DNA of 48,103 nt from Fulvivirga sp. (GTDB lineage: Bacteria > Bacteroidota > Bacteroidia > Cytophagales > Cyclobacteriaceae). The notes under the pieces were generated by a model. That model saw only the letters and a list, made by a program, of their open reading frames with translations. It had not been told where the DNA came from and ran no database searches. This document shows, in pieces, positions 40,102-48,103 of the stretch. The position numbers and the translations under genes were made by a program. The DNA is taken from NCBI GenBank assembly GCA_028280565.1, contig JANQLQ010000263.1, positions 1 through 48,103 of the forward strand, in the 5' to 3' direction. Numbering within the stretch: position 1 is the first letter of the stretch; each line of letters opens with the position of its first letter.

Positions 40102-41698
40102 TAATTTAGAAATATTTGAAGCGAATTTTGGTAAAAAGAGCACTACCAAACGTAAAATTCAAAACAACCTTTGTGTCATATATACACGCGTTTCGTCAAA
40201 GGATCAGGAGGACAATACAAGCTTGGAATCACAAAAGCGATATTGCGAAGAATACGCTGAACGTAAAAAGCTATTGGTAGTCGAATATTTTGGAGGTACA
40301 CATGAAAGTGCCAAAACCGATGAGCGGCAGGAACTCAAAAGAATGCTGCTGTTCGTAAAGCGAAGGAAAATATCCAACATACTTGTATTTAAAGTAGACC
40401 GCTTTTCCCGGTCAGGAGCCGGGGGTATATCACTGGCAGAGGAACTTAGACAGGGTGGTCATGCCATTCATTCGGTCACGGAGCCGGGCGACTCCTTCTC
40501 CCCATCGGGCAGTTTTAACCAAAACATGCGACTGCTCATGAGCAAGTATGAGAATGATGTTAGGAAGGAGCGTTGTGAAGTTGGCATACGTGAGCATCTC
40601 CAAAAGGGATACTGGATGGGAACTGTCCCTTTCGGTTATGATCAAGTAGGTTTCAAGAAAAAGCAACAGTACGTAATCAACAAGCAAGGAAGGTTATTGA
40701 AGAAGGCTTTTCACTGGAAAGCACAAGGAGATACAAGTGCTGAAATATTAAGGAAATTAAAAGCCTTGGGCCTGACACTATATTCACAGCACCTTTCACG
40801 AATACTACGCAACCCATTCTATTGCGGATTACTTTCTCATTCAGCACTAAACGGTAAGATCGTTCCGGGAAATCAACCTCCTTTGGTCAGTAAGGAGACC
40901 TTCCTCAAAGCCAATGAAATCCTTAAAAGAAATCCACAAGGCTACAAACAAAACCGGCAAGAAGATCACATTGTCAATATACCATTGAAGAACTTTGTCA
41001 GATGTGCTGTCTGCGGCACAGCTTGGACGGGATACCTGGTTAGAAAGAAAGGGCTTTATTACTATAAGTGTAACAAACGTGGATGCGCTTGTAATCGGAG
41101 TGCTAAAAAGATGCATGAGTCCTTTCAAGACCTTTTGAACGAGTATACGCTGAACCCGATCCTAGCCGAACCACTCAAATGTACTTTGCAAAATTATCTT
41201 GAATACTACACGAAAGATAAAGTGGAGGTAAGAGGACAGATGGAAAAGCAATTGATGGAGATCGAAAAGAAGATTGAGCGTATCGAAGAACGATTTGTTT
41301 TAGAGGAAATCAGCGAAGAATTGTTCGAGAAATACATGCCGAAATACCGTAAAGAAAAAGACGAAATTGCCAGTCAACTCGAAAGTTCACAGTTTGATTT
41401 ATCGAACCTTGAAACAGGGATTGATCATGCCGTCGATATTATAACTAATTCATTGGAAATATGGGAGTTAGGGAATTACTCTGTGAAACAGAAACTTCAA
41501 AAGATGGTCTTCCCGGAAGGAATTGAATATGACCTTAAAAATGACCATTATCGAACCAATAGAGTGAATACAGTATTCGATATTAGCCGTTCTCTATCAA
41601 TGAGTTATAAGAAAAGTAAAAAGGGGATAAAAGACTTTTCAGCCAATTTACCCCCTTCAGTAGCCCGTAGGGGAATCGAACCCCTGTTACCAGGATGA
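40088..41698 (+). CDS. Large serine recombinase (site-specific integrase)
   Basis: 536 residues. The N-terminal resolvase/invertase catalytic domain has VIYTRVSSKDQ with the nucleophilic Ser, and VDRFSRSGAGG. A Recombinase (PF07508) domain follows (about 170-280) and a zinc ribbon (about 305-345: VRCAVCGTAW ... CNKRGC). A coiled-coil motif (EKQLMEIEKKIERIEERF) completes the large serine integrase architecture. The last ~13 residues (SVARRGIEPLLPG) are coded by the antisense of the tRNA-Glu 3' half, so the stop lies inside the tRNA gene. This indicates integration at that tRNA. It is the sole integrase in the island. Confidence 0.9.
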   Translation: MKNTDNLEIFEANFGKKSTTKRKIQNNLCVIYTRVSSKDQEDNTSLESQKRYCEEYAERKKLLVVEYFGGTHESAKTDERQELKRMLLFVKRRKISNILVFKVDRFSRSGAGGISLAEELRQGGHAIHSVTEPGDSFSPSGSFNQNMRLLMSKYENDVRKERCEVGIREHLQKGYWMGTVPFGYDQVGFKKKQQYVINKQGRLLKKAFHWKAQGDTSAEILRKLKALGLTLYSQHLSRILRNPFYCGLLSHSALNGKIVPGNQPPLVSKETFLKANEILKRNPQGYKQNRQEDHIVNIPLKNFVRCAVCGTAWTGYLVRKKGLYYYKCNKRGCACNRSAKKMHESFQDLLNEYTLNPILAEPLKCTLQNYLEYYTKDKVEVRGQMEKQLMEIEKKIERIEERFVLEEISEELFEKYMPKYRKEKDEIASQLESSQFDLSNLETGIDHAVDIITNSLEIWELGNYSVKQKLQKMVFPEGIEYDLKNDHYRTNRVNTVFDISRSLSMSYKKSKKGIKDFSANLPPSVARRGIEPLLPG

Positions 41699-41732
41699 AA
41701 ACCTGGCGTCCTAACCCCTAGACGAACGGGCC
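41661..41732 (-). tRNA. tRNA-Glu (anticodon TTC)
   Basis: Read on the minus strand it begins GGCCCGTTCGTCTAGGGG and has the anticodon loop TTTTCAT with anticodon TTC, a T-loop GGTTCGATTCC and the acceptor end ACGGGCT plus A. The acceptor has a G-U first pair, normal for this family. CCA is not encoded. It is the integration target: its 3' half overlaps the end of the serine recombinase gene (38 bp). Confidence 0.95.
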
Positions 41733-41930
41733 ATTTTTTTAAGGTGGTGCAAAGTTATTAGGCTGCTTGAATTTTGCAAAAAATGCCCTGGATTTTTTTT
41801 ACTTTTTTTCAAACTCGCTTTTTTCTAACCGCAATCGATTGAGATACACTGCCAGGGCAACCCTCACATGATCAGCCGGTTAAATCCTTGAAAAAAACGG
41901 CCAAATGTCTACTTTTAGGCATTTTTTTAA

Positions 41931-41961
41931 TTGGTTTTGGGGTGGGCGTATTGTAATTTTG
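41931..41961 (+). promoter_or_regulatory. Bacteroidota-type promoter of gap
   Basis: TTG (41931-41933) and TAATTTTG (41954-41961) with a 20-nt spacer match the -33 TTG / -7 TAnnTTTG consensus exactly. The start codon of gap is about 37 bp downstream. Good support for the phylum. Confidence 0.7.
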
Positions 41962-41980
41962 GCGCCGTAACTAATGCTAA

Positions 41981-42985
<1,005 letters not shown>

Positions 42986-43006
42986 ACTTGCAATAGAACA
43001 ATGATT

Positions 43007-43044
43007 AAAAAGAGGCTGTCTCGAAGGGGTCAGCCTCTTTTTTT
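43007..43044 (+). terminator. Rho-independent terminator of gap
   Basis: AAAAAGAGGCTG pairs with CAGCCTCTTT, followed by a T-run (TTTTTTT), about 22 bp after the gap stop codon. The following ~560 bp to the yebC end contain no gene that I can support. Confidence 0.85.
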
Positions 43045-43602
43045 GGCATTCTTGAAAATTAGATTTGATAGTAAATGTCTATTTTTTAGCAAATTAGGCG
43101 ACATTTTTAAGATGTTCCGGGTAGTGCGAACCTTGCAATGAATAGTTTAAGCGGCATTTTGCGGTTCTAAGTCCGTGTTCATTTCTTTTGCCCGCCCATG
43201 CCATAGGCATCCCTTCGGGGAAAGAAAACGAACCCAAAGAAAAAGGCGCCAGCAACAAAGCCCATTTTTCCCGCAAAACGCGCTTCCAACCCCTATAGGC
43301 CGCTTACCCACTACCCTCAAATGTGCCGCACTGTTCCTGGAGGTCTTCCCTCCATACGCCAATTGAATTTTCAAGGGTGTATGCTATTGCCTTGAATGAC
43401 CTCTTGCCATGGCGATCACCTAGCGGCGTCACTGCGAATGAAGGATGATAAGCTTTTCCGCTACGCCACCAAAGAATTCTCGTTTGGCGGCAACTGGCAA
43501 TAGCATCATTCGTGTCCGTATGATCCTTTTATACCAAGAAGATACTATTTTCTTACCCGATCTGGCAAAGTGTTGTACCCCACTACTTTCTTAGACATGA
43601 AG

Positions 43603-44346
43603 CTACAAAGTAGCCAGTTGCTCATCGCTAGCCTCTATGTTGTGATATACTTTTTGAACATCGTCATCATCCTCGAAGGCATCGATGAGCTTCATAAGTT
43701 TGGCAAAATCTTCATCACCTAAAGCAACAGTTGTAGCTGGGATCCTTTGAAGCTCAGCGGTTTCGGCTTCCAAATTTTGTTCTTCCAATTTGCCTTGCAT
43801 ATTCCCGAAATCATCCATAGCGCAAGTCACTTCTACGTATTCATCGGAAAACTCTACTTCTTCTGCCCCGCCATCGATCAGTTCCAATGTGATGTCGTCT
43901 TCGTTCATCTCGCTTGTTTTCTTGATCAAGAAAATCCCCTTACGCTCAAACATGTAATCTACCGAGCCATTGACCCCAAGACTCCCCCCATGTTTGGTGA
44001 AAAGTGACCTGACATTGGATACGGTACGGTTCAAATTATCCGTGGCACACTCCAAAAAGATGGCCACTCCACTAGGGCCATATCCTTCATACGTGACCTC
44101 GGCATAGTCTACGGCATCAGAACCGGTGGCCTTCTTAATCGCACGCTCAATATTTTCTTTGGGCAGGTTCTGTCCTTTGGCATTTTGTACAGCCAGTCTC
44201 AGCCTGGGGTTTCCGTCCGGGTCAGGGCCACCCTCGCGAGCTGCTACCGAGATCTCCTTGATGAGTTTCGTAAATATTTTACCCCTTTTAGCATCTTGAG
44301 CCCCTTTTCTATGCTTAATATTGGCCCATTTACTGTGTCCTGCCAT
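43603..44346 (-). CDS. yebC: YebC/PmpR-family regulator/translation factor
   Basis: 247 residues, starting MAGHSKWANIKHRKGAQDAK, the signature of the YebC/PmpR/TACO1 family. The KENIERAIKKATG and NLNRTVSNVRSLFTKHGG motifs are also present. Recent work ties family members to translation of stalling motifs; older literature to transcription. Ends with EDDDDVQKVYHNIE. Core chromosomal gene. Confidence 0.95.
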   Translation of the reverse strand: MAGHSKWANIKHRKGAQDAKRGKIFTKLIKEISVAAREGGPDPDGNPRLRLAVQNAKGQNLPKENIERAIKKATGSDAVDYAEVTYEGYGPSGVAIFLECATDNLNRTVSNVRSLFTKHGGSLGVNGSVDYMFERKGIFLIKKTSEMNEDDITLELIDGGAEEVEFSDEYVEVTCAMDDFGNMQGKLEEQNLEAETAELQRIPATTVALGDEDFAKLMKLIDAFEDDDDVQKVYHNIEASDEQLATL

Positions 44347-44373
44347 ACTATCCGTTATTTTATTCCTACAAAA

Positions 44374-45231
44374 TTAGGCTTTTTTAGCCTCTCTCAAATT
44401 TTTGTACCAAACATTCATTACCACTCCCAATATCACCAACCCCATACCTAGGTAGGTCATAAAGTTAAACTGTTCACCAAAAAATATCCAGCCGAACGTC
44501 AAAGCATAGATAATGCCTGTGTAATTTATGCTCGACACCTTAGAAAGCTCTTCTACCTGGTAGGATTTGGTCATAAAATACTGGGCGAATTGTGTCAGGA
44601 TGCCGATGAGCACCAGGTAAAGCCATTCTAACCCTTGGGGTTGTACCCAGTTAAAGGCGGAATATACGCCTGTCAGTGGCCCGGTGACCAGCGGGAAATA
44701 CAAGACAATGACCAGCGGATGCTCCTTGGTGTTGATCTTCCGTATAAAATTGTAAGCTAACCCGGCGAAAATCGAGGCGGATACTCCTAAAAGAATATAA
44801 AAGGGGGTCACACGAGTATCAAAGCCCTGTACCGTAAATACGCCTAGAAAAGCAAATAAGAAAAACAACCATTGGAAAGGTTTTACCCGCTCTTTTACAA
44901 TGAAGATCCCTAAGATCGTCGTAAAAACAGGCGCCAAGAATTGGAGCACCACTGCCGTAGCCAGCGGGATCACTTGTAAAAGAAAGAAGTAAAGTACCAA
45001 TGCCACGGCTCCCGAAAGCCCTCGTAAGACCAGCAGGAGTCGATTAGAACTTTTCCCAAACAATGGAACTCCGCTCGCTCTCAATAACCCGACACTGATC
45101 ACCAAAGAAACGACCGACCGAAAAAATACGATCTCCACGGCTGGAATGTTGGAAACAAGTTTCACCAGCACGTTCATCATGGCGAAGAGAAACGTCGACA
45201 GGATCATATAAAGTACGCCCTTGCTGAACAT
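44374..45231 (-). CDS. EamA/DMT-family transporter
   Basis: 285 residues, ten TM helices in two EamA repeats. YMILSTFLFAMMNVLVKLVS and EIVFFRSVVSLVISVGLLRA at the start, a second copy beginning near residue 145 (FYILLGVSASIFAGLAYNFI). A member of the drug/metabolite transporter superfamily; the substrate cannot be named. It ends 27 bp upstream of yebC on the same strand. Confidence 0.9.
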   Translation of the reverse strand: MFSKGVLYMILSTFLFAMMNVLVKLVSNIPAVEIVFFRSVVSLVISVGLLRASGVPLFGKSSNRLLLVLRGLSGAVALVLYFFLLQVIPLATAVVLQFLAPVFTTILGIFIVKERVKPFQWLFFLFAFLGVFTVQGFDTRVTPFYILLGVSASIFAGLAYNFIRKINTKEHPLVIVLYFPLVTGPLTGVYSAFNWVQPQGLEWLYLVLIGILTQFAQYFMTKSYQVEELSKVSSINYTGIIYALTFGWIFFGEQFNFMTYLGMGLVILGVVMNVWYKNLREAKKA

Positions 45232-45413
45232 GGCTGCAAAGAAGTCTTAAAAGATGTAGATAAGGAAGCTTTTCTGGCTTCTTGTTTTGAACGCGTACAA
45301 TCCTGCACGTAATCGACTAGTCCTAACTTGGACTCGATCACCATTTATCCCTTAGATGTTACCCAGGGTAGTTTTAGCTAGTAAGTTTTGTCAACCTTGG
45401 TGCATTTGTGCCT

Positions 45414-45445
45414 CCTTGGTGGCCAGGGAAGCTTCGCCACCAAGG
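45414..45445. repeat. 10-bp inverted repeat between pncA and the EamA gene
   Basis: CCTTGGTGGC (45414-45423) and GCCACCAAGG (45436-45445) with a 12-nt loop. Possible terminator for pncBA or a dispersed repeat of the chromosome; no T-run. The 325-bp gap carries nothing else. Confidence 0.45.
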
Positions 45446-45556
45446 CAACTAAAGCTCAAAGTTACACAAAGGCATGGTCCGTTCATTGTCATATTCCTGG
45501 TTTCATATTTTCTGCGGCTAGTAGCCAAAGGATGATCCACAGTCAACCAGCACCCC

Positions 45557-46153
45557 TTAAAGAACTGTAATTTCCGCACCTGACCGTGTAAGTTCTTCTT
45601 TGATAAGGTCATATTGGCCGGTGTCCAGGGAGCGGATGGCATTATCAATAAGTGTTACGGCAAAGCCTTGTTGTAAAGCATCTCGTGCCGTGTAAGCCAC
45701 ACAAAAATCACCGGCTAATCCGCATATAAATACTTCATTCACCTCCTTTTCGCGGAGGTATCCTGCCAGCCCAGTGTGTTTGCGACGCCCGTTGTCATAA
45801 AACCCGCTGTAGCTATCCACATTGGGGTCCATTCCTTTTCTAATAATGGCCTCGACCGGTTCCAATAATAATTCGTCATGGAACTGGGCTCCTACCGAGC
45901 CCTGGACACAATGATCCGGCCAGAGCACTTGGTCCAATCCATGAAGCTGGATCTGATCGAAAGGTTGTTTACCGTCATGATTAGAAGCAAAGCTTAGGTG
46001 GTTACGCGGATGCCAGTCTTGCGTAGCGATCACAAGATCAAAAGTATGGATAAGTCTATTGATTTCCGGTACAATCAAGTCACCTCCTTCTACGGGCAGC
46101 GTTCCCCCGGGCATAAAATCATTTTGGGCATCTACTATGATCAGTGTTTTCAT
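45557..46153 (-). CDS. pncA: Nicotinamidase
   Basis: 198 residues, isochorismatase/nicotinamidase family. DAQNDFMPGGTLPV carries the catalytic Asp; the DWHP motif, the metal His and the nucleophilic Cys (GDFCVAYTARDA) are all present. It hydrolyses nicotinamide to nicotinate for NAD salvage. Its start overlaps the stop of pncB by 4 bp, forming a pncB-pncA operon. Confidence 0.94.
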   Translation of the reverse strand: MKTLIIVDAQNDFMPGGTLPVEGGDLIVPEINRLIHTFDLVIATQDWHPRNHLSFASNHDGKQPFDQIQLHGLDQVLWPDHCVQGSVGAQFHDELLLEPVEAIIRKGMDPNVDSYSGFYDNGRRKHTGLAGYLREKEVNEVFICGLAGDFCVAYTARDALQQGFAVTLIDNAIRSLDTGQYDLIKEELTRSGAEITVL

Positions 46154-47604
46154 TTCCTTTTTTGGTATTGAGCAATAAGCTGGTCGCGCTCCAATTTCAA
46201 TTGATCGCTTAAACCCACTTTGTACAGGTGCGGATTTTCAAACCTTTTATACTCGCCGGGGAGTTTTCCTAACCGTTGCCGGCTGTAGGCAGCTATGGCT
46301 TGCAGTGTCAAAGCTGACCCTGTGCGCTTTCCATGTTCCATTACTTTTAGCAGTAAAGGTTCTTTCTTGCAGTCCCGTATTGTCATGGATTTCAAAGGGT
46401 CAAACGGATGATGCATAACAGCAATGTCATGGCTCTTTTCGTCAGCCAAGGCAACGGCATCTGCCCCCATAAAGCTTCCGTCTCCATTCAACATCCGGTA
46501 GACTTGTTTTTTGCCCGGTAAGGTCACCTTATCAATGGATTCCGAAAGCTTTATCCGGGGTTTCTCGTTTATATTCGCCAGTTTATACACACCGTCCAGC
46601 GCAGCATCCGGGTAGCCGATCACCAGCTTAGTGCCTACGCCAAAAATATCAATAGGAGCCTCTTGCTGTAAAAGGCTTTTGATCAATTTTTCATCCAGTT
46701 GATTAGAGACAGCTATTTTGACATAGTTCAAGCCAGCCTCGTCTAGCCTTTGACGTGCTTTTTTGGAAAGATAAGCTAAATCACCGCTGTCTAGCCGTAT
46801 CCCTTTGAGTCTTTGCCCGCGTGATTCCATCTCTTTTCCCACCTGTATAGCATTGGGAATTCCACTCCCAAGTGTATTGTAAGTATCTACGAGGAGCACG
46901 CAATCATCCGGCCGGCTCTCGGCAAAATCGCGGAAGGCTACTAGTTCATCATCATACCCTTGGACGAATGAGTGGGCCATGGTACCGGATACCGGGGTAT
47001 TGAAATCACGCCCCACACGCACATTACTTGTACCTTCGAACCCGCCGATCATCGCGGCTCGGCTGGCATAATATCCTCCTACTCCCTGCGCACGACGTAA
47101 ACCGAAATCGACTAATGTACAGTCGCCGGCCACCAGGCGCATGCGACTGGCCTTGGTAGCTATCAGTGTTTGAAAATTAAGAATATTCAGCGCCAGGGTC
47201 TCTATAATTTGCGCTTCGATGAGGTTAGCTTCCACGCGCAGGATCGGTCGTGTCGGGAAAACAACATCCCCTTCTCCCACACTGTAAATCGTACCTGTAA
47301 ACCGAAAGTCCTGCAGGTAGTGCAGGAATTCTGCCCCAAAGCCTTGCTCCCGGAGAAACGCCAGGTCCCCCGGGTCGAAGCGCAGATTTTCTAAACTTTC
47401 CAAAAGATCCTCAAGTCCTGCGAACACGGCATACCCTCCTTCAAAAGGGAGCTGACGAAAGAAGTAATCGAAAGTGGCTTGGTCGTGTTGGCGCCCATGA
47501 AGAAAATATACCTGTGCCATCGTAAGCTGGTAGAGGTCTGTGTAGGTTCCTGTAAAATGGATCAAAGATTGGCCAGGATATAGATTTCCCAATGTGGTGG
47601 TCAT
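46150..47604 (-). CDS. pncB: Nicotinate phosphoribosyltransferase
   Basis: 484 residues: TDLYQLTMAQVYFLHGR at the N-terminus, the catalytic TLVDFGLRRAQG, DTYNTLGSGIPNAI and IRLDSGDLAYLSKKAR motifs of PncB. It converts nicotinate and PRPP to NaMN and acts with the coupled pncA in the Preiss-Handler pathway. Of the longer ~480-aa type. Confidence 0.95.
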   Translation of the reverse strand: MTTTLGNLYPGQSLIHFTGTYTDLYQLTMAQVYFLHGRQHDQATFDYFFRQLPFEGGYAVFAGLEDLLESLENLRFDPGDLAFLREQGFGAEFLHYLQDFRFTGTIYSVGEGDVVFPTRPILRVEANLIEAQIIETLALNILNFQTLIATKASRMRLVAGDCTLVDFGLRRAQGVGGYYASRAAMIGGFEGTSNVRVGRDFNTPVSGTMAHSFVQGYDDELVAFRDFAESRPDDCVLLVDTYNTLGSGIPNAIQVGKEMESRGQRLKGIRLDSGDLAYLSKKARQRLDEAGLNYVKIAVSNQLDEKLIKSLLQQEAPIDIFGVGTKLVIGYPDAALDGVYKLANINEKPRIKLSESIDKVTLPGKKQVYRMLNGDGSFMGADAVALADEKSHDIAVMHHPFDPLKSMTIRDCKKEPLLLKVMEHGKRTGSALTLQAIAAYSRQRLGKLPGEYKRFENPHLYKVGLSDQLKLERDQLIAQYQKRK

Positions 47605-47945
47605 AAGATTAAAAGATTCCCAGTAGGTGCGCTGGCTTCATTTGAAAGTGATCAACGCCAGTAATTTTTAACGATGGGAATTTAAACAAAAGAATCCAAA
47701 TAATCGGCAACCCCTTATTTTGCTTACTGCCCTTTGCCTGTTGTGAGCTGATCAAGAGCTTCCCAATGCGAAAATATAGTCCATCCTATCCCTTACACCT
47801 CAATTTAACCCTTAACACTAGTGCTACTTTGCCAGGTTTAAGTCATTGATAACAAGATTTTATTCTCAAACTTAGTGCCAGCGAATTGCAAAGGATGGGG
47901 GACCAACCGCCTGTTCTAAATCTATCCAAAACCTATACCTAAGAA

Positions 47946-48040
47946 CGTCATTCCTAACTTTCTAACCTCGTCATTCTTACTTTCCAACGTCGTCATTCCT
48001 GCCAGCCTTGCAGGGCGAGCGATGCGCGAGAGCAGGAATC
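47946..48040. repeat. CGTCATT-type tandem and REP-like palindrome
   Basis: CGTCATTC occurs three times (starts about 47946, 47969, 47991; periods 23 and 22 nt). The last copy runs into ATTCCTGC (47995-48002), paired with GCAGGAAT (48032-48039). It looks like a dispersed intergenic repeat. The 47605-48103 stretch shows no gene. Confidence 0.5.
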
Positions 48041-48103
48041 TGTTAGGTCGCGGAACGCAAATCGTTCTTTTTGGGAATATGATAGGTTTTCGTGTCACGA
48101 CTT

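Larger units (their letters stand above)
5296..41698. mobile_element. Integrated genomic island at tRNA-Glu (minimal extent)
   Basis: From the DUF4248/VapE replication block to the serine recombinase at the tRNA-Glu 3' end. It contains a replication helicase, the structural-type operon, a SusCD/TlpA cargo and its regulators. The right end is set by the tRNA. I could not find a repeated tRNA 3' end (CCCGTAGGGGAATCGAACCC) on the left, so the true left boundary may be outside the window and the Gabija region may belong to it. Confidence 0.5.

Noticed and set aside
5296-41698. Conventional conjugative transposon (CTnDOT type)
   Set aside because: No relaxase, TraG/VirD4, VirB4 or Tra cluster is visible in the window; only cargo and the recombinase resemble such elements.
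43094-43374. Small ORFs in the gap-yebC gap
   Set aside because: Mutually overlapping in both directions, no motif and no neighbours; the segment looks non-coding.

Overview
The window is a chromosomal segment of a Bacteroidota bacterium, probably from the Cytophagales/Chitinophagales side rather than Bacteroides. Evidence for this: a SusC/SusD pair with its ECF sigma factor and FecR anti-sigma factor, DUF6520 and TlpA-DUF3738 type proteins, a -33/-7 type promoter (TTG, 20 nt, TAATTTTG) in front of gap, and tight ATGA-coupled operons. No species can be named from the sequence.

Layout. (1) 1-5.1 kb is AT-rich. It holds what looks like the end of an IS21-type insertion sequence, a truncated-looking PD-(D/E)XK nuclease, a two-gene Gabija-type defence system (OLD-family ATPase/TOPRIM nuclease GajA and UvrD-like helicase GajB, minus strand) and a small membrane protein. 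(2) 5.3-7.3 kb is a small replication/regulation block: a DUF4248-like HTH protein, an unknown protein and a VapE-type helicase. An AT-rich convergent gap and a nucleotidyltransferase-HEPN protein follow. (3) 8.7-25.7 kb is one compact plus-strand operon of about 22 genes, most joined by ATGA overlaps. It encodes many single-TM proteins, a LEA/WHy-like protein, a transglutaminase-like protein with a strongly basic segment, a run of small beta-rich proteins, a protein with two annexin-like repeats, a peptidoglycan-binding protein, tandem L,D-transpeptidase-like proteins, a holin-sized protein, a ~1570-aa DNA methyltransferase/strawberry-notch helicase fusion and a RecA-like P-loop ATPase. I see no tailed-phage module (terminase, portal, tape measure, sheath) and no relaxase or type IV secretion genes. 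(4) 25.7-28.5 kb, minus strand: a beta-propeller-like membrane protein, a secreted four-cysteine DUF6520 peptide, a MauE/DoxX redox membrane protein and an ECF sigma factor. (5) 29.3-37.9 kb, plus strand: ECF sigma, FecR, SusC, SusD, TlpA-DUF3738 and a lone DsbD N-domain. (6) 38.4-41.7 kb: a hypothetical protein, a MerR-like regulator, a small (possibly disrupted) ORF and a large serine recombinase whose last codons lie inside a tRNA-Glu gene. (7) 41.7-48.1 kb is ordinary chromosome: gap, yebC, an EamA transporter, pncA, pncB.

Interpretation. Regions 2-6 read as a mobile island integrated at the 3' end of tRNA-Glu by the serine recombinase. No duplicated tRNA 3' end is visible on the left, so the left boundary is unknown and the Gabija region may be part of the same island. 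The most interesting part is region 3. Its composition (membrane proteins, cell-wall enzymes, beta-rich small proteins, own replication helicase and DNA-processing ATPases, no tail genes) fits an undescribed tailless, possibly membrane-containing provirus or virus-derived transfer element. I could not identify a capsid protein by homology, so this remains a hypothesis. Regions 4-5 look like cargo for uptake and redox handling of a substrate that cannot be named from sequence.
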